A stretch of DNA of 16,634 nt, taken from JANQRV01 sp964533785 (lineage in GTDB: Bacteria > Bacteroidota > Bacteroidia > Chitinophagales > Saprospiraceae). The stretch covers positions 1-16,634 of the forward strand of contig CAZHNG010000131.1 in the NCBI GenBank assembly GCA_964533785.1. Direction: 5' to 3'. This document shows, one piece after another, positions 8,701-14,580 of the stretch (position 1 is the first letter of the stretch; every line of letters begins with the position of its first letter). The notes under the pieces were generated by a model. That model made no database searches. It saw only the letters and a program-made list of their open reading frames with translations, and was not told the DNA's origin. Both the position numbers and the translations under genes were made by a program.

Positions 8701-8839
8701 CGAAACAGAGGTAGGAGCCTGGGATGGGAATCTGGAAGGAAGCCAGTTACAATCGGGAACCTACGTATATTATGCCGCCGTAGACTATATTGATGGATTT
8801 TCCAATATAGTAAAAGGTGAGGTGATATTGTTTCGCTAA
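5735..8839 (+). CDS. Large secreted protein with SprB-like repeats and C-terminal CHU_C (type IX sorting) domain
   Basis: A 1034-residue cell-surface or secreted protein. Domains in order: signal peptide (about 1-30, ending GMAQ); two tandem PPC-like beta domains (about 34-178 and 190-330), each with a Cys-rich opening (CDAVDLG, CDAHQLG), a VWF core and a closing YLLVDG or YWLVVDG; a short Cys-pair module (about 342-388, VICAGESF...GCDSI); and six SprB-like repeats from about 390 to 860. The last five repeats have a Cys near 474, 562, 639, 714 and 789 (CFGDTNG, CYGECDG, CFAGSDG, CAGSNDG, CLDNSD) and typical GxYxVTVTD-type endings. The protein ends with a gliding-motility-associated CHU_C domain (about 938-1034) opening FIPTAFSPNGDGENDLF. 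CHU_C domains act as sorting signals for the type IX secretion system, so the protein should cross the outer membrane and be anchored or released there. Its likely role is adhesion or matrix; no enzymatic domain is seen. It is transcribed alone and converges on the regulator gene. Confidence 0.9.
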   Translation: MRKLLSHSFRAMSLPALFFIFFSFNHVGMAQLPACTNDLPCDAVDLGVISYGQIIGDKNLGIYDNTCGTNQNEPNPFDFRGRWNDAGVWFKITTDDNPEFLYFEAISDPENTGDPVDLEFTLYESTASCLAGLEFIQSKFDDNSQDISAVLSCPKPNTNYYLLVDGSGGDPLLRRGVFGLQVSQPLVNRGADLICDAHQLGVIPEGGTVQTDRPWSNYCSTGTGDPERSANFRIQVGVWFEFLAPPSGHIVINVPPDSSIQPLGAQIAVFGTDDGTCDGNFIEFGSVDNFNREPSPLEVSCLIPDQSYWLVVDGFGTGGQGIFNMSITDAGDITPRTRIDTVICAGESFSVGASTYTATGNFEEVINLYEGCDSIVFTDLTVLEPVAIEVIIDQPAIGLNEANGIATAVVSGGTGNYTVNWSNGESGAVASALVGNQEHCITVVDDLGCTGEYCFIMELETIISPSFSASRLDCFGDTNGTLIFNVNGGIAPYDYSFLSQNGNVMANGSIEADGRDVQFADLSGGSYEIRVNDGFGDTTFIVNVFEPELLNIGQNMLTNASCYGECDGTIELEITGGTGNYSFQWNDGQIAGMQRNDLCAGNYQVTVTDGNGCLAEYDFVIREPEEFVVTPVVRQDVSCFAGSDGMAEVSTNGNPVSYIWNNGVDLPANDNLPAGSYSVTVTNVDGCTANVSVIIDQPAAPLAAEIAIEKPISCAGSNDGRLRAIASGPGEVLEYRWNNASDQRIPSNLGPGDYSVTIVNEKSCEASAGITLTEPEPLEVEYEVQPITCLDNSDFGGVLITNITGGTPDYEFSVNAGPFQKSFTFGNLTEGEYDLTVKDGSGCRLDYQFFVEGPPEVVVDLGGNQVIKLGETLDLKAQTNMEGLDIEWFLNDSILNETGNTLSNLQLINNSWYRVHVFDPVTLCEDSDEVYIQVQKQRRVFIPTAFSPNGDGENDLFMVYGGPEVSMIKEFSVFDRNGSLVFQARDFFPETEVGAWDGNLEGSQLQSGTYVYYAAVDYIDGFSNIVKGEVILFR

Positions 8840-8841
8840 GA

Positions 8842-9312
8842 TTATTCCCCGAGTATATTAATTGGCCGGTCAATACTTTCTTCGAGGGAGATGAAGGTTT
8901 CTGTTCGTTGAATACCATGAATGGGTTGGATCTTATCGTGGAGTACTTGTCTCAGATGTGCGGTATCCCTGCAAATTACTTTTGCGAAAATATTGTAAAG
9001 ACCGGTAGTATAATGTGCGCTGACGATTTCAGGAATATCTTTCAAAGCGGTTGCTACTTCATCGTATAGGGAACTTTTATCGAGGTAGATGCCCAAAAAG
9101 GCACAAATATCATATCCTAGTTTCAACGGATCGATTTGAAGGTTGTATCCCTTAACAATTCCTGCATCTTCTAGTTTTTTCATTCTTACGTGAATGGTAC
9201 CTCCGGATACATAAAGTTCCTGTGCTATATCCGTATAGGGTCTTTTGGCGTTTCTTATGAGGGAGGCGATGATTTGTCTGTCTAATTTATCTATTTCATA
9301 CTCTTTTTTCAT
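8842..9312 (-). CDS. Lrp/AsnC family transcriptional regulator
   Basis: A 156-residue DNA-binding regulator of the usual family length. Residues about 7-60 form the AsnC-type winged helix-turn-helix (LDRQIIASLIRNAKRPYTDIA, cited here as the helix-one pattern LDRQII...RPYTDIA, then VSGGTIHVRMKKLEDAGIV). Residues about 68-145 form the RAM ligand-binding domain, with the family pattern TTGLYNIFAKVICRD (102-116). Such proteins form octamers or similar rings and sense amino acids or other small molecules. The effector and targets here cannot be told from sequence. The gene diverges from the S41 peptidase and converges on the CHU_C gene with only 2 bp between stops. I found no exact TAnnTTTG element upstream of it. 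The family usually controls its own gene or the divergent neighbour, which would make the peptidase a candidate target (inference). Confidence 0.95.
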   Translation of the reverse strand: MKKEYEIDKLDRQIIASLIRNAKRPYTDIAQELYVSGGTIHVRMKKLEDAGIVKGYNLQIDPLKLGYDICAFLGIYLDKSSLYDEVATALKDIPEIVSAHYTTGLYNIFAKVICRDTAHLRQVLHDKIQPIHGIQRTETFISLEESIDRPINILGE

Positions 9313-9374
9313 TGTATTTGCTTTGAATGAGTCGTTTTTTTTGTTTTAAATCTATAAAAGCGAATATAGAATTT

Positions 9375-9382
9375 TATTTTTG
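9375..9382 (+). promoter_or_regulatory. Probable -7 element (TATTTTTG) of the S41 peptidase gene
   Basis: TATTTTTG is an exact TAnnTTTG match 72 bp before the chosen ATG at 9454. No -33 TTG is found at the usual spacing; the nearest upstream TTG (9341-9343) is too far. The element lies in the AT-rich region shared with the divergent lrp-type gene. Confidence 0.35.
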
Positions 9383-9453
9383 TTCAATGCCACTTGTTAA
9401 ACAATTCAGGTGCTGACAAGTTAATTATACCAAAGTTCTATAGGCACAAAATT

Positions 9454-11118
9454 ATGGTAGCTTCAGAAAAAGAAAATAATCAAAACAGACCAAGGCCGCT
9501 CTTGAGCGTGTGGATGCCTCTTTTATTGTCTGTTTTTCTGGTGGGAGGAATATGGATCGGTTTAAGAATGAAAAGAACTGCGCCGATCACGGTTATTCAA
9601 GAAGAATCATCTTCCTCGGCAACGCTTGGCCGGGGTAAAATAGAAGAGTTGATTCGCTATATCGAAGCAAAATACGTTGACGAAGTAGACCGGGATAAAC
9701 TCATCGATAAAGCCATCAATTCCATCCTCGAAAATCTGGATCCTCATTCGGCCTATATTTCTTCCGAGCAGCTGGAAAATATTAACGAACAGTTAGAAGG
9801 AGATTTTGATGGGATCGGAGTGGAATTCCTGGTGGTGGAAGACACGATAGTAGTGATCAATCCACTGGAAGGTGGCCCTGCTGAAACCGTAGGTATATTG
9901 CCTGGTGATAAGATCGTGAGCGTCTCTGATACGGTTGTTGCCGGACAAAATATGGATACGAACAAGGTGATGGCTATGCTAAGAGGTAAAACGGGGACAA
10001 CGGTCAATATTGGCGTTTTAAGAGGTAAGGAAAAGCAATTGCGCCATTTTGAGGTCGCAAGGGATAAAATACCGATCAACAGCGTAGATGCAGCATACAA
10101 ACTGAATGATCAAACCGTATACGTTAAGATTAGTCGCTTCAGCGCAAAAACTTACAAAGAATTTTTAGGGGCTTTGGATAATATTGCAGAGGAAGGTGAA
10201 AAATTAAACTTGATCATTGACCTGAGAAACAACAACGGTGGATATTTACAACAAGCGACCAACATTTTAAATCAAATTATTAAAGAACGGGATCAATTGC
10301 TTGTTTATACCAATGGCAGAACCGTGAAACGGACGGATTATGAGACAACAGGGCCGGTATACTACGATTTTGATGAGATTTGTGTGCTGATCAACGAAGG
10401 TTCTGCCTCTGCAAGCGAAATTCTGGCCGGCGTTGTTCAGGATTATGACCGGGGTACGATTATCGGTCGCCGTTCATTTGGTAAAGGACTGGTTCAGGAA
10501 CAATACCGGCTTAGCGACGGCTCAGCCCTTAGGCTTACGGTAGCCAGGTACTATATGCCCTCCGGCAGGTCGATCCAACGCCCTTATGATGACCTCCAAG
10601 CCTATCAGGAAGATGTCATCGCCCGTTACGAAACCGGTGAACTGTATTCGGAGAGGAAGATACCCATCCAAGATTCAACTTCATACTTTACCGCCAGTGG
10701 CAGAGAGGTATTCGCCAGCAACGGCATCATTCCCGATATCTTTGTACCACTTGACTCCATATACACAGAGGAAGATTATTTAATACTACAGCCTTATGTA
10801 CCTGAATTCGTTTTCCGGCACATGGAAGAAAATGAGCAGGCTTATAACTATTCTCTCGAAGAGTTTACTCGCGACTTTAGCGTAGGGCCGGCATTGTTGA
10901 ACTCATTTTTAGCTTTTGCAAATGCAAAAGGACAGACTCTATCACAACTAAAACCAGAGGTTCGTGATGCTTTGAGTTTATTGATCAAAGCTCGAATGGG
11001 AAAGCATTTGTTTAAAGAGACCGGCTTCTACAAGGTACTGAACCAACAGGATGAAATGGTATCAAAAGCGGTAAATGTCATCAAAGAAAAACAGGTAACG
11101 GAAAAAATGAAATTCTAA
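9454..11118 (+). CDS. S41 family C-terminal processing peptidase
   Basis: A 554-residue membrane-anchored serine protease from the ATG at 9454. A TTG at 9394 would add 20 residues with no family support. After a short cytoplasmic stretch, residues about 17-37 form one membrane anchor, placing the rest in the periplasm. A PDZ domain (about 115-205, opening GDFDGIGVEF) is followed by the S41 protease core. The Ser-Lys dyad is present: Ser319 in NEGSASASEILAG and Lys344 in RRSFGKG, with the same 25-residue spacing as in Prc/CtpA. Residues from about 430 onward form a largely helical C-terminal extension, common in the Bacteroidota members. The family trims or degrades periplasmic proteins from their C-termini; the substrate here is unknown. 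It is divergent from the Lrp-type regulator and followed by a long gap, so it is probably transcribed alone. Confidence 0.93.
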   Translation: MVASEKENNQNRPRPLLSVWMPLLLSVFLVGGIWIGLRMKRTAPITVIQEESSSSATLGRGKIEELIRYIEAKYVDEVDRDKLIDKAINSILENLDPHSAYISSEQLENINEQLEGDFDGIGVEFLVVEDTIVVINPLEGGPAETVGILPGDKIVSVSDTVVAGQNMDTNKVMAMLRGKTGTTVNIGVLRGKEKQLRHFEVARDKIPINSVDAAYKLNDQTVYVKISRFSAKTYKEFLGALDNIAEEGEKLNLIIDLRNNNGGYLQQATNILNQIIKERDQLLVYTNGRTVKRTDYETTGPVYYDFDEICVLINEGSASASEILAGVVQDYDRGTIIGRRSFGKGLVQEQYRLSDGSALRLTVARYYMPSGRSIQRPYDDLQAYQEDVIARYETGELYSERKIPIQDSTSYFTASGREVFASNGIIPDIFVPLDSIYTEEDYLILQPYVPEFVFRHMEENEQAYNYSLEEFTRDFSVGPALLNSFLAFANAKGQTLSQLKPEVRDALSLLIKARMGKHLFKETGFYKVLNQQDEMVSKAVNVIKEKQVTEKMKF

Positions 11119-11465
11119 CCATTCTCTACCAAATCATTTGTCGGCAACTGAAAATTTTCTAGTTTTCACATTTTATGATTATCTAAGTCACGGGGCTTCG
11201 TTGCAATATCATTCGGTCTCTGACTGGAAAATGTCAGGTTAATATTTACAGTCTGTGTCTGGTAATAGGTTTAACACATCATCAGCTGCCTTGTATGGAA
11301 CCAATAGAAGCTGGCGCATAAAATCAAGCTAACTGAACCTCCTTGTTCCTAAGGGGGTAACTTAGAAAGGGATAGTGGCATTTTTTGACCTTCCGAAACT
11401 TTTGAACTGTTCATAATTATTTTTGTCTTTCCATCGTTACAATCCGAAATAACGGTTTAGCATCT
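11119..11465. other. 347-bp intergenic region without a gene
   Basis: No convincing reading frame or RNA gene is seen on either strand; the longest frames from ATG are about 20 codons. Visible structures are weak. An AT-rich inverted repeat TGAAAA/TTTTCA (11149-11168) just after the peptidase stop might help end its transcript. CTGAC/GTCAG (11220-11237) is another short inverted repeat. A two-part stem, CCTT...CTAAG with CTTAG...AAGG (11341-11370), lies upstream of the predicted -7 element of the next gene. The region may hold regulatory sites for the unknown secreted protein, but none can be named. Confidence 0.5.
11418..11425 (+). promoter_or_regulatory. Probable -7 element (TATTTTTG) of the unknown secreted protein gene
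   Basis: TATTTTTG matches TAnnTTTG exactly and ends 40 bp before the ATG at 11466. A TTTG at 11401-11404 is too close (13 bp) to be a normal -33 element, so only the -7 part is supported. Confidence 0.4.
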
Positions 11466-12395
11466 ATGAGAAAAGTATTTCTAATCTTAATCTGTTCTTT
11501 GGCATTGTTTGCCCTGCGTGCTCAGGTGAAAATTACGCCTTCGGATCTGGAAAAACTCAAGACGATTGAAGATTCCCTATCGGTTTACGCTTACGGGGTA
11601 TTGAATGATAGCGTTGCGGAAAGAAGGTTTTATGCTTGCAAGCAGATGATCATCGGGTTGAAGAACGCTCTACAGGTTAAGAATGCATTTTATTATAAAT
11701 TCACGCAACTACCTTCGGTTTCTATTCAATATCCTCAAGATAGTTCTTTTCGTGTTTTTACCTGGCAATTGTATGTCGATAAAGATGATTACCGGTACTA
11801 CGGAGCCATTCAGATGAAAGGAGAAGCGCTACAACTCTTTCCTTTAATTGATCGTTCTTACGAAACGGTTGACATCCAACGAGCCGTTTTACCCCACGAT
11901 AAATGGTACGGTGCCGTCTATTACAATTTGAAAGAAGTGAAAGCAGGAAAAGAGAAATATTACCTGCTTTTTGGTTTTGACGGGTATCAGTTTTTCCGTA
12001 AACGGAAAGTGATCGATGTTTTACATTTTAAGGAAGGTCAGCCTGTCTTTGGGGCTCCGGTTTTTGTGAAAACTGAAGCAAATGGTTTTCAAGGTACTTA
12101 TAATCGCCTTTATATGGAATACTCTGCAGAAGTGAGTACGCGTATGAACTTTGACCCCAATCTGGAGATCATCATTCATGACCATCTCATTGAAATGCAG
12201 GGAAGGTACGGGGAAGGAGTTGTCAATGTTCCCGATGGCAGTTATGAAGGATATAAACTGGAGAAGGATGGCCGGTGGTACCACATCGACAAAGTATTTA
12301 ACCAGGTTTCGGAAGAACCACCGCGACCGTTTCCGCTGTTGGATGAAAAGGAAAAAAAGGATATTCTGGGTAACCCAAAAAAGAAAAATAATTAA
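11466..12395 (+). CDS. Secreted protein of unknown function
   Basis: A 309-residue protein with a clear signal peptide (MRKVFLILICSLALFALRAQ, residues 1-20) and no lipobox, so it is probably periplasmic or exported. I do not recognise a named domain. The mature part is rich in aromatic residues (Tyr, Phe and Trp), with mixed beta-strand patterns such as FRVFTWQLYVDKDDYRYYG and KYYLLFGFDGYQFFRKRKV (positions about 95-115 and 155-180). It ends in GYKLEKDGRWYHIDKVFNQV followed by a proline- and lysine-rich tail. The overall look is that of conserved Bacteroidota secreted proteins annotated only as hypothetical. There is no membrane helix after the signal and no sorting domain. It is flanked by a 347-bp gap on the left and a 180-bp convergent gap on the right, so it is probably a single-gene transcript. 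It is a real gene on the evidence of the signal peptide, promoter element and protein-like composition. Confidence 0.8.
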   Translation: MRKVFLILICSLALFALRAQVKITPSDLEKLKTIEDSLSVYAYGVLNDSVAERRFYACKQMIIGLKNALQVKNAFYYKFTQLPSVSIQYPQDSSFRVFTWQLYVDKDDYRYYGAIQMKGEALQLFPLIDRSYETVDIQRAVLPHDKWYGAVYYNLKEVKAGKEKYYLLFGFDGYQFFRKRKVIDVLHFKEGQPVFGAPVFVKTEANGFQGTYNRLYMEYSAEVSTRMNFDPNLEIIIHDHLIEMQGRYGEGVVNVPDGSYEGYKLEKDGRWYHIDKVFNQVSEEPPRPFPLLDEKEKKDILGNPKKKNN

Positions 12396-12575
12396 ATAAT
12401 TCAAGGTTCTTATCTTATGATACAACCTCGTCTGATATGCTTTAGTACAAACGGCCGCACCGGCACTAGATTGACAGCCCGGCGATCCTAGATGACAGGC
12501 TTATTTTGATCCTTGACGTTCTTTCGCACCTTTTGCGGTGACTTTTTATCAGCGTTTCCTAATCATGCTGACGTT

Positions 12576-14516
12576 CTACCGCAAAGAATTGATCCAGGCA
12601 GCAATTTTCAATGCTTCATCCTTAGGAACCTGTGGCATAGGTGCCATTGGTGTCGCATATTCCGGCCAATTTTTGGGCTCGGGGTTGTAGATCAATTGTA
12701 CGATCCGCTCATTAGAATATTTGCGTTTGGCGATCGCCTGGTAAGAGGGGCCGATCACCTTTTTATCTACCTGATGGCAAGCCACGCAGGTATTCTTTTG
12801 GAGCAAGGGCTCAATGCTGGCAAAAGTCGGAACGGTAGTTTCAACTGTTGCTGCCGTGCTTTGAGTTGTTGTTGCTTTGTTTTTGGATTTAGGAGCAGCT
12901 GGAGCGTCAGGCTTTTCAGCACTGGATCTTTTTGTCGATAAGGTTGATACTTCCAGTGTTGCACCCTGTGGGATATTATTTAAAGTATAGTATGCGGTAG
13001 GATGTAAAACAGGAAGATCATTCTCCGCACTGCGAATGCCATTCACCTCAATTTGATGAACGTAGTATTGGCGAAGGTTATCAATTACTACTCTCACTTT
13101 TTTGCCATCTTCCGAAACTTTTACTCCTTTGAATTGAAGGGCTTGCTCTTCAATAGGCGGACTGCCGTAAACCGGATGATATTTATAAATAAAACTTTTG
13201 CCGGAATAGGAATCCAGGTCCTCAGCTGATTTCCGGTTAACGGGTAAAGTGAATTCAATTTCAAAGCCGTCCGGCTTAACTTGAACTGTTTTCATTTCAA
13301 ACGGCGTTTTTCCGGTCCAGGTCAAAAATTCGATGCCGGAGTTGGTGGTGCCGGCAGAGCCCCATCCCCGGTTGGTTTCTCCGACAAACATCTGTCCCTC
13401 GTTATTCCAGGCCATTCTTAATACCCCAGATTGAAAACCTCTTCGGAAATCAAAGGCCACTCCCTGGTAATTGCCATTGATCTTTTCCAGCACCACTCTC
13501 ATGATCTTACTTTGACCTTGATCACCTATGAAGACCTGGCCTGCAAAAGGGCCAAATTTTCCATTGGTTTGATCCTGTAGCACTTCTGCATTGGATATAC
13601 CAAGTATTCCATGTGGCAACCAAACTGCGGGGAGCCTTAATTCTGAAAATTCATCCAACAAGCTGTAAAGTGTAGCAGGGGCTGGTTCATCTGCAATATT
13701 CTCGGGTTTTACGTAGCGACCATTCTTCTTGGTTTGACGGGGATCGACTTTGGCGTACAGATCTTCCGTTTTCAATTCGACGGGTGATTGTTCGTGCCCT
13801 GTCCAACGCAAACCGGCCGGATGCCCCATAAAACTACCTTTTTGTACATGCCAAAGACCACCGGACCCCATCCAGTCACCCTGATTGTCCGTGTAGAAAA
13901 ATTCGTTATCTATCATACCTAGGCCGGCCGGAGATCGCATGCCTGTTGCCCATGGCTCCATCCGTCCGTCTTCGTATATTTTCAATGCCCAGCCTCTCCA
14001 AGGGACTCTGCTTTCCCCCCGCCACCATTCTTCATTACCAAAGGCTACATTGCCCGTTACGTACATTCCTCCGTCCGGGGCTAATTTTGGACCGAAGGAA
14101 TATTCGTGATAATGTCCGGAAAGGGGCCAGGCATAGACTGTCTCATAAATATCTGCTACCCGGTCACCATCGGTATCTTCCAGTTTGGTCAATTCTCCTC
14201 TTTGGGCAGTATACAAGGCTCCTTCTTTATACAGCATGCCGAGCGGTTCGTGCAGGCCGCTGGCAAATAGCTTGAATCGCGCCGGATTACCATTGGCCAT
14301 CGTCGGGTTTTCAATGATCCATACCTCTCCTCTGCGCACGCATACCGCAATACTACCATCGGGAAGCGTGGCAATACCGCCCACTTCCATGTGGATACCT
14401 TCGGGTACGGGAATTGTGGTAATTCGATAATAATCGTTCTCATCCGGAGTGGGTACTTGAGCAATGAGCACTATGCTAAGGGTTAAAAAACAAAGTAATA
14501 ATGCTATATATTTCAT
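12576..14516 (-). CDS. Sorbosone-dehydrogenase-like beta-propeller with C-terminal cytochrome c domain
   Basis: A 646-residue exported protein with a signal peptide (about 1-20, ending VLIAQ). Residues about 30-420 form a six-bladed-type propeller of the PQQ-like, soluble glucose/sorbosone dehydrogenase kind seen in DUF7133-type proteins. Key patterns are GGIATLPDGSIAV (46-58), DTDGDRVAD (115-123), RSPAGLG (194-200) and TDNQGDW (209-215). A beta-rich segment (about 420-525) and a low-complexity Ala/Lys/Thr linker (about 530-560) lead to a cytochrome c domain. That domain has one haem site CVACH (577-581) and likely axial methionine Met624 or Met627 in ATPMAPM. The expected role is periplasmic oxidation of a sugar-like substrate, with electrons passed to the attached haem. 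Active-site residues cannot be verified by eye, and such propellers may instead only bind. It starts 64 bp downstream of the DUF1080 gene, so the two are probably one operon. Confidence 0.85.
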   Translation of the reverse strand: MKYIALLLCFLTLSIVLIAQVPTPDENDYYRITTIPVPEGIHMEVGGIATLPDGSIAVCVRRGEVWIIENPTMANGNPARFKLFASGLHEPLGMLYKEGALYTAQRGELTKLEDTDGDRVADIYETVYAWPLSGHYHEYSFGPKLAPDGGMYVTGNVAFGNEEWWRGESRVPWRGWALKIYEDGRMEPWATGMRSPAGLGMIDNEFFYTDNQGDWMGSGGLWHVQKGSFMGHPAGLRWTGHEQSPVELKTEDLYAKVDPRQTKKNGRYVKPENIADEPAPATLYSLLDEFSELRLPAVWLPHGILGISNAEVLQDQTNGKFGPFAGQVFIGDQGQSKIMRVVLEKINGNYQGVAFDFRRGFQSGVLRMAWNNEGQMFVGETNRGWGSAGTTNSGIEFLTWTGKTPFEMKTVQVKPDGFEIEFTLPVNRKSAEDLDSYSGKSFIYKYHPVYGSPPIEEQALQFKGVKVSEDGKKVRVVIDNLRQYYVHQIEVNGIRSAENDLPVLHPTAYYTLNNIPQGATLEVSTLSTKRSSAEKPDAPAAPKSKNKATTTQSTAATVETTVPTFASIEPLLQKNTCVACHQVDKKVIGPSYQAIAKRKYSNERIVQLIYNPEPKNWPEYATPMAPMPQVPKDEALKIAAWINSLR

Positions 14517-14580
14517 GGTGAATTGTTTTTAGAATATATACTGAAGGCAATAGACTGTAGAAATCGCTTTTTTAATTTGG

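Noticed and set aside
9394..9453. TTG start 20 codons upstream for the S41 peptidase
   Set aside because: The ATG at 9454 gives a normal short cytoplasmic tail before the membrane anchor; the extension has no family support.
12519..12548. Small stem CACC/GGTG followed by TTTTT, considered as a terminator of the unknown secreted protein gene
   Set aside because: The stem is only 4 bp with a 6-base loop and lies about 130 bp after the stop codon, too weak to call.
12513..12941. 142-codon plus-strand frame antisense to the cytochrome domain
   Set aside because: It overlaps the end of a gene with clear haem and propeller motifs, has no recognisable protein features and looks like an antisense shadow.
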